A stretch of DNA of 19,504 nucleotides from the NCBI GenBank assembly GCA_048636595.1, contig JAIVWI010000038.1:1-19504 (forward strand), given 5' to 3'. The stretch comes from JAJRRA01 sp048636595. Lineage in GTDB: Bacteria > Pseudomonadota > Gammaproteobacteria > Xanthomonadales > SZUA-36. Positions 15,941-19,504 of the stretch are shown here, piece by piece. The position numbers and the translations under genes are program-made. The notes beneath the pieces were generated by a model. It was given only the letters and a program-made list of their open reading frames with translations. It did not search any database and had not been told where the DNA came from. The first letter of the stretch is position 1. Each line of letters begins with the position of its first letter.

Positions 15941-15960
15941 GAAGGTATTTTTACCCCTTC
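15941..15960. repeat. Short GAAGG/CCTTC inverted repeat beside the palindrome
   Basis: GAAGG and CCTTC arms, with nested GGTA and TACC, surround an AT-rich centre immediately next to the 15-bp palindrome. It could extend the operator or form a weak hairpin in the 5' leader. No function can be assigned. Confidence 0.35.
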
Positions 15961-16028
15961 GCGTTGATCTGCATCCACTGGTCCGCATATTGCAGGTCCG
16001 CATGCGAATGAAGTAACCCGGCATTCGG

Positions 16029-16136
16029 AAGCGGAGGTGGCTGGCTGTCTTCAGGACAATCGGGCTGTCGGGAACAGCCGATTAGCGCCCAGGGATGGCT
16101 TGAGCGTGTCCTGAAGACAGCCAGCCACCTCCGCTT
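16029..16136. repeat. 108-bp element with perfect 30-bp inverted arms
   Basis: Bases 16029-16058 are the exact reverse complement of 16107-16136 (30 of 30). The 48-bp interior has its own hairpin (ATCGGGCTGT against ACAGCCGAT around CGGGA) followed by GCGCCCAGGGATGGC. Transcribed RNA would fold into a long stable stem, so it could end transcription coming from the ygfK side or be an interspersed REP-like element. No U-run follows on the minus strand, so a canonical intrinsic terminator is not supported. Confidence 0.8.
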
Positions 16137-16198
16137 TACGGCACGGCCTTCTTCCACATCAACTTTTTACACTTTCACCCCCTCCACTGGCAGTAGCA

Positions 16199-16237
16199 CT
16201 AGTATCCTGGGTGGGAAATTTTGCCGGTGGCAGCAAG
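16199..16237 (-). CDS. 3' end (12 codons plus stop) of a second YgfK-like gene, cut by the N gap
   Basis: The minus strand reads LAATGKISHPGY then TAG, up to the edge of the N run. The full ygfK at right ends LAAKGRIAHPGY then TAG: nine of twelve residues are identical, with several synonymous and non-synonymous DNA differences. This is therefore the tail of a diverged homologue, in the same orientation, and not an exact assembly duplicate. The rest of the gene is in the gap or on another contig. Confidence 0.7.
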   Translation of the reverse strand, partial: LAATGKISHPGY

Positions 16238-16247
16238 NNNNNNNNNN
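16238..16247. other. Scaffold gap (10 Ns)
   Basis: Ten consecutive Ns. A fixed round number suggests a placeholder and not a measured length. The gap lies between a partial ygfK-like 3' end and 23 bases that lead into the MITE-like element, so missing sequence may exceed a kilobase. Confidence 0.98.
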
Positions 16248-16270
16248 ACATCATTGCTGAAATTCACAGT

Positions 16271-16538
16271 TAGTGCTCTGTCAAGCCTGAATTGATGGGT
16301 TCAGAGCTACCCAGATGTTCCAAGACAAGGCGCAGACCGCAAAGAATGGCCTGGTCCTTCTTAAGGGCTGTAACACAGTATTGGGACATCTGGGTAGCTC
16401 CCTTCGGGCGTGCCGTGAAGCGGTCGTTCGCGGTGTTACGCCTCTGGGCAAGGACCAGCCATTGCCGGCGAGACGTGCCTAGCGCCCAACCGCTTCACGA
16501 CTCGCTGAACCTAACAATTCAGGCTTGACAGAACACTA
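16271..16538. mobile_element. MITE-like element, 268 bp with TA flanks and 22-bp terminal inverted repeats
   Basis: The left end GTGCTCTGTCAAGCCTGAAT and the right end (reverse complement GTGTTCTGTCAAGCCTGAAT) match at 19 of these 20 positions, with TTG continuing the match inside and TA immediately outside each end, as after TA target duplication. The interior has no ORF of note but is a nested diverged palindrome. 16304-16321 pairs with 16383-16400 (17 of 18), a GTGAAGCGGT arm near 16413 pairs with ACCGCTTCAC near 16490, and the 16335-16375 segment reappears inverted around 16434-16475. The right TA is the first two bases of the ygfK TAG. IS630/mariner-type elements use TA, but the source family is not identified. 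Confidence 0.7.
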
Positions 16539-19504
16539 GTATCCCGGGTGGGCGATTCTACCCTTGGCAGCAAGGTCGGCGGGCAACGCGGTCGGCAGGT
16601 AGGGCAGGGACTGCCTGAGTCCGTTCAGCAGCACGTACATCGCCGCACAGGGTTCCAGCGAAAGCGTATCGCCGTTGCGGGCGCCTGCTGCAGCTTCGAC
16701 CCGTTCAAGTTCGAAGGTGTCCGGGTCCAGTCGCGCACTGAACAACGGGCCCTGGTAATCCAGCTTTCCGCCCATTTCCCCGTTCAATTCAATACGGTGT
16801 GTTTCGCCCGCCCAGCGTGCGTCCATCGCCCAGTGGTCCTCATCCCGGAATACCATGAAGGCATTGTCCTCCTGCCCCTCAAATTCCGGGCGGTCGAGGT
16901 AGAGTCTGGGCTTATCCCGGTATGGCTCGCCCGCGGTAGGGCAGAAGGTCGTGCAGTTCCCGCACTCGTTGCAGAAATCCGTCAGCACGGCGATCTGGAA
17001 AGCCTGCTCCACGCGCCAGGCCTTGCCGGAGCCGGTCCGGATACCATCCTGACCGAGTTGCAGGTCGGGCAAAACCACTTCGAAGGGCCCGGTTTGCCAG
17101 GTTTGCAGGGCCAGGTTGGGGCAGACCCCGACGCACAGGCTGCAGAACTCGTTGCAATCAAGACAGCGGGCGGCCTCGGCGCGCGCCTGCTCCTCGTCAT
17201 AGGTGAGCATGACCTCGTTGAAATTGTGCCGTTCATCGAGTGCAGTGTGCGGCACGGGAACCCGCCATTGCCGGCTGCTGCGCCTGAGCAGCAGCTCTGC
17301 AGTGTCAAAAGGCTGGACCGGCTGCGCATCGGAAGATGGTTGATTCAGAATTGCCCTGGCGATGGCCTTACCGTCAGCTGCGGCCTCGACGATAGAGGAG
17401 GGCCCGTCGTTAACCACGTCACCGCCTGCATACACCCCGGGCACCGAGGTCTCAAAAGTCTCCGGATCGGCTTCGATATAGCCCCACCGGTTGACTGCAA
17501 TGGGCTCTTCATCAAAGAAATCCAGGATGGCGTGCTGGCTGATGGCCAGGATCAGGGTATCCAGCGGCACCTCGAAATCGGAACCCGGCACCTCGTAAGG
17601 AATCTTGCGGCCGGAGGCATCCCGTTCACCCCGGTATTCCATACGCCGGCACAGCAGCGCCCGCAGCGCACCGTCTTCGATGATCAACTGCTGCGGTTTC
17701 GCCAGTTCCAGCACTTCGATGCCTTCCCCGGCCAGCAGCGCCACTTCCTCGCGGTCGGCCGGCATTTGGTCAATGGTGCGCCGGTAGATCACGCTCACCC
17801 GGCTGTCAGACTGGCGCCAGGCGGTGCGCGCGCAGTCCATGGCTGTGTCGCCCGCACCGATGATGCCGACGCGCTGTCCGATGTGGGCCGGATGCCCTTC
17901 CTTTGCCTTGCGCAGGAAATACAGGGCATCCATCACCCCTTGGCATTCCTCTCCGTCGAGCCCCAGTTTCTTGCCCAACTGGGCGCCAGCCATGATCACC
18001 ACCTGGTCAAATCCCTGGCGGCGAAGTTGCGAGAGATGGATGTCCTGTCCCGCCTTTATGTTGTAGTGAATCTGCACACCAAGTTTTACCAGGCGATCGA
18101 GGTCCTGGTCGAATACCGCCTGGGGAAGCCGGAATTCGGGGATGGCCCCGCCGACCATTCCACCCGCATAGGGGTGCATTTCAAAGATTTCGACCGCGCA
18201 TCCGGCCAGCGCCAGTTCCGATGCCGCCGCCATGCCGCCGGGGCCGGCGCCGATAATCGCGACCTTTTTCTCTTGTGGGGGCGCCTTTGTGAGCGAACCG
18301 GGCTTTTCCTCACGATCCATAATGAAGCGCTTGATGTCGCGGATGGCCAGCGGTTCATCCAGGTGGGTGCGGATACAGGTGGCCTCGCACAAGTGGTCGC
18401 AAACCCGCCCCAGGGTGGCGGCGATCGGGTTGTCAGCCCGGGTCAGGCGCAGCGCCTCATCAAAATCACCTTCCCGCACCGCCTTCATGTACTGCGGTAC
18501 CTTCTGATTGACCGGGCACTGATCGACGCAGGGCGCCTGGATGCAGTCGAACAGGTCCAGCTTGCGCCGGGTCTTGCTGCGGGATGTAAAAAACGCTGCT
18601 TTCTTCAGCTTGTGCTCTCCGCTGGTCTGTTCCGCGTAACGGCGTAAGTTGAAGCGGGCGCTGGTCTGGATTTCTCCGGGGCCAGCGTCTGCGGCGGCTT
18701 GCTTGAGAACAAATTCATCGATATTTGCCGCATTTGCGTTATCGCAGGCATCGCGAACCGACTCGAGGTACTGGAGCAGGCGCAGGTAGCCGCCGGTCTT
18801 CAACAGGTCGGAACAGACCGTGATGGTCTGCATGCCCGCTGCCAGCAGGTCCGGTGCATTGAAACAATCCGCACCGGCCGAGAATGACATCGGCAGATCG
18901 CCGTCGAACTCTTCCGACAGGACGTGAGCCAGGTTCACCGTGATCGCGTGCAAGGGGCGCCCGGAGAGATACATCATTTTTTCCGCCGGATCGAAAACGG
19001 TCCGGAAATTCTCTACTTCGAGCGTGTTGCTGAGTTTCACGCCGAAGGCCAGGCCGAGTTTGTCTGCATCGGCCCGCAGCGTATGCAGCATCGGCACCGC
19101 TGCCGCGTACTCCAGGTCGTGTTCGAAGGCAGAATCCGGAACCACGACATCGTTATATCCCAGGTCATGGTGCAACAGCCTGCGCACTTTTTCGGGGCCC
19201 AGCAGCGTCGGGTTGCACTTGACGAAGGTGTGCAGTCCCTGTTCTTTCATCAGGTAGGCGCAAATGCGCTCGATCTCATCGGGTGGGCAGCCATGCATCG
19301 TGGACAGGGTCACGTTGTCGGAAATGCGGTCGGGAATTTCCAGTTGCCTGACTTCGGGGTAAAAACGCGCCACCTGGTCAACCAGGGTTTGTTTATAGGC
19401 AGAGCAGTCCCGCATCTGCTGCAGGAACCACTGCACATTCGGCTTCTGGATTCCCGCGAGGTCGTAACCCACGCTGAGATTGAACACCATGCCTGGTGGT
19501 TCGC
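16536..19504 (-). CDS. ygfK: YgfK-like FAD/Fe-S oxidoreductase, 5' partial
   Basis: Multidomain oxidoreductase related to GltD and dihydropyrimidine dehydrogenase. It runs off the right edge: the frame stays open upstream of the ATG at 19490, and alignment by eye with E. coli YgfK suggests roughly 150 N-terminal residues are missing. Counting from that ATG: end of a TIM-barrel-like domain (STMHGCPP 63-70, LSTGG-like LLKTGGYLR near 229), an N-terminal GltD-type Fe-S domain (C316/C321/C325, C364/C368/C372), FAD site GAGPGG (414-419), NAD(P) site GAGDTA (545-550), then 4Fe-4S motifs C776/C779/C783/C786/C790 and C840/C843/C846/C850. In purine clusters it is proposed to carry out a reductive step. 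The stop codon is formed at the edge of a MITE-like element. Confidence 0.92.
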   Translation of the reverse strand, partial: EPPGMVFNLSVGYDLAGIQKPNVQWFLQQMRDCSAYKQTLVDQVARFYPEVRQLEIPDRISDNVTLSTMHGCPPDEIERICAYLMKEQGLHTFVKCNPTLLGPEKVRRLLHHDLGYNDVVVPDSAFEHDLEYAAAVPMLHTLRADADKLGLAFGVKLSNTLEVENFRTVFDPAEKMMYLSGRPLHAITVNLAHVLSEEFDGDLPMSFSAGADCFNAPDLLAAGMQTITVCSDLLKTGGYLRLLQYLESVRDACDNANAANIDEFVLKQAAADAGPGEIQTSARFNLRRYAEQTSGEHKLKKAAFFTSRSKTRRKLDLFDCIQAPCVDQCPVNQKVPQYMKAVREGDFDEALRLTRADNPIAATLGRVCDHLCEATCIRTHLDEPLAIRDIKRFIMDREEKPGSLTKAPPQEKKVAIIGAGPGGMAAASELALAGCAVEIFEMHPYAGGMVGGAIPEFRLPQAVFDQDLDRLVKLGVQIHYNIKAGQDIHLSQLRRQGFDQVVIMAGAQLGKKLGLDGEECQGVMDALYFLRKAKEGHPAHIGQRVGIIGAGDTAMDCARTAWRQSDSRVSVIYRRTIDQMPADREEVALLAGEGIEVLELAKPQQLIIEDGALRALLCRRMEYRGERDASGRKIPYEVPGSDFEVPLDTLILAISQHAILDFFDEEPIAVNRWGYIEADPETFETSVPGVYAGGDVVNDGPSSIVEAAADGKAIARAILNQPSSDAQPVQPFDTAELLLRRSSRQWRVPVPHTALDERHNFNEVMLTYDEEQARAEAARCLDCNEFCSLCVGVCPNLALQTWQTGPFEVVLPDLQLGQDGIRTGSGKAWRVEQAFQIAVLTDFCNECGNCTTFCPTAGEPYRDKPRLYLDRPEFEGQEDNAFMVFRDEDHWAMDARWAGETHRIELNGEMGGKLDYQGPLFSARLDPDTFELERVEAAAGARNGDTLSLEPCAAMYVLLNGLRQSLPYLPTALPADLAAKGRIAHPGY

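Noticed and set aside
15951..16157. 68-codon minus-strand frame upstream of ssnA
   Set aside because: Most of it is the 30-bp inverted-repeat element read as protein. The last 20 codons (ending MQINAKG) could be a gene remnant but match nothing I can name.
16505..16530. CCTAACAATTCA resembling an integron attC core
   Set aside because: The same bases belong to the terminal inverted repeat of the 268-bp element; no integrase, gene cassette or matching complementary core was seen.
16548..18647. 699-codon open frame on the plus strand opposite ygfK
   Set aside because: It is fully antisense to a gene with clear domains and motifs, and its translation shows no recognisable family; long antisense frames are expected at this GC and codon usage.
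1..19504. CRISPR array, tRNA or rRNA genes
   Set aside because: No regularly spaced direct repeats, and no cloverleaf or rRNA sequence that I could recognise on either strand.
16535..19504. Selenocysteine (in-frame TGA) in the YgfK or Mo-hydroxylase genes
   Set aside because: Both frames are open without internal TGA. Selenium in the related hydroxylases is a labile cofactor, which cannot be judged from this sequence.

Overview
This is a draft scaffold: it contains a run of ten Ns at 16238-16247, and a gene runs off each end. GC is moderately high and genes are tightly packed, with Shine-Dalgarno sequences, stop/start overlaps and a secreted c-type cytochrome. That suits a Gram-negative bacterium, most likely a proteobacterium and perhaps a gammaproteobacterium. 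This placement rests on gene style only; there is no rRNA or other marker gene.

Left block (1-4795, plus strand): five consecutive genes for two 2-oxoacid:ferredoxin oxidoreductases. The first pair is IorA-like (TPP and 4Fe-4S domains, truncated at the left edge) and an IorB-like gamma subunit with an extra two-cluster ferredoxin domain. The next three are KorA, KorB and a KorC-like gamma subunit. The first four genes overlap at their stop/start codons, so this is almost certainly one operon.

Middle block (4812-7113, minus strand, convergent with the first): a diheme cytochrome c fused to a rhodanese domain, an SDR oxidoreductase with a signal peptide, and a 50-residue ORF that looks like half of an antibiotic-biosynthesis-monooxygenase (ABM) type protein.

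Right block (7157-19504, minus strand): reading 5'->3', ygfK (partial), ssnA, an FAD subunit, a fused [2Fe-2S]/molybdopterin hydroxylase, ygeY, ygeW and a threonine-synthase-like PLP enzyme. This is the gene set of the E. coli ygeW-xdhD region and of the anaerobic uric acid/purine degradation clusters described in gut bacteria. Here the usual diaminopropionate ammonia-lyase (YgeX) position holds a ThrC-fold enzyme. The expected logic is hydroxylation or reduction of a purine (Mo-hydroxylase, YgfK), deamination or ring opening (SsnA), removal of ureido or carbamoyl groups (YgeY, YgeW), then PLP-dependent elimination. Ferredoxin reduced by the left-hand oxidoreductases could feed YgfK, but that is inference.

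The one long non-coding stretch (15895-16535) is unusually structured. It holds a perfect 15-bp palindrome upstream of ssnA, a 108-bp element with perfect 30-bp inverted arms, the last 12 codons of a second diverged ygfK-like gene abutting the N gap, and a 268-bp MITE-like element with 22-bp terminal inverted repeats and TA flanks, inserted exactly in the ygfK stop codon.
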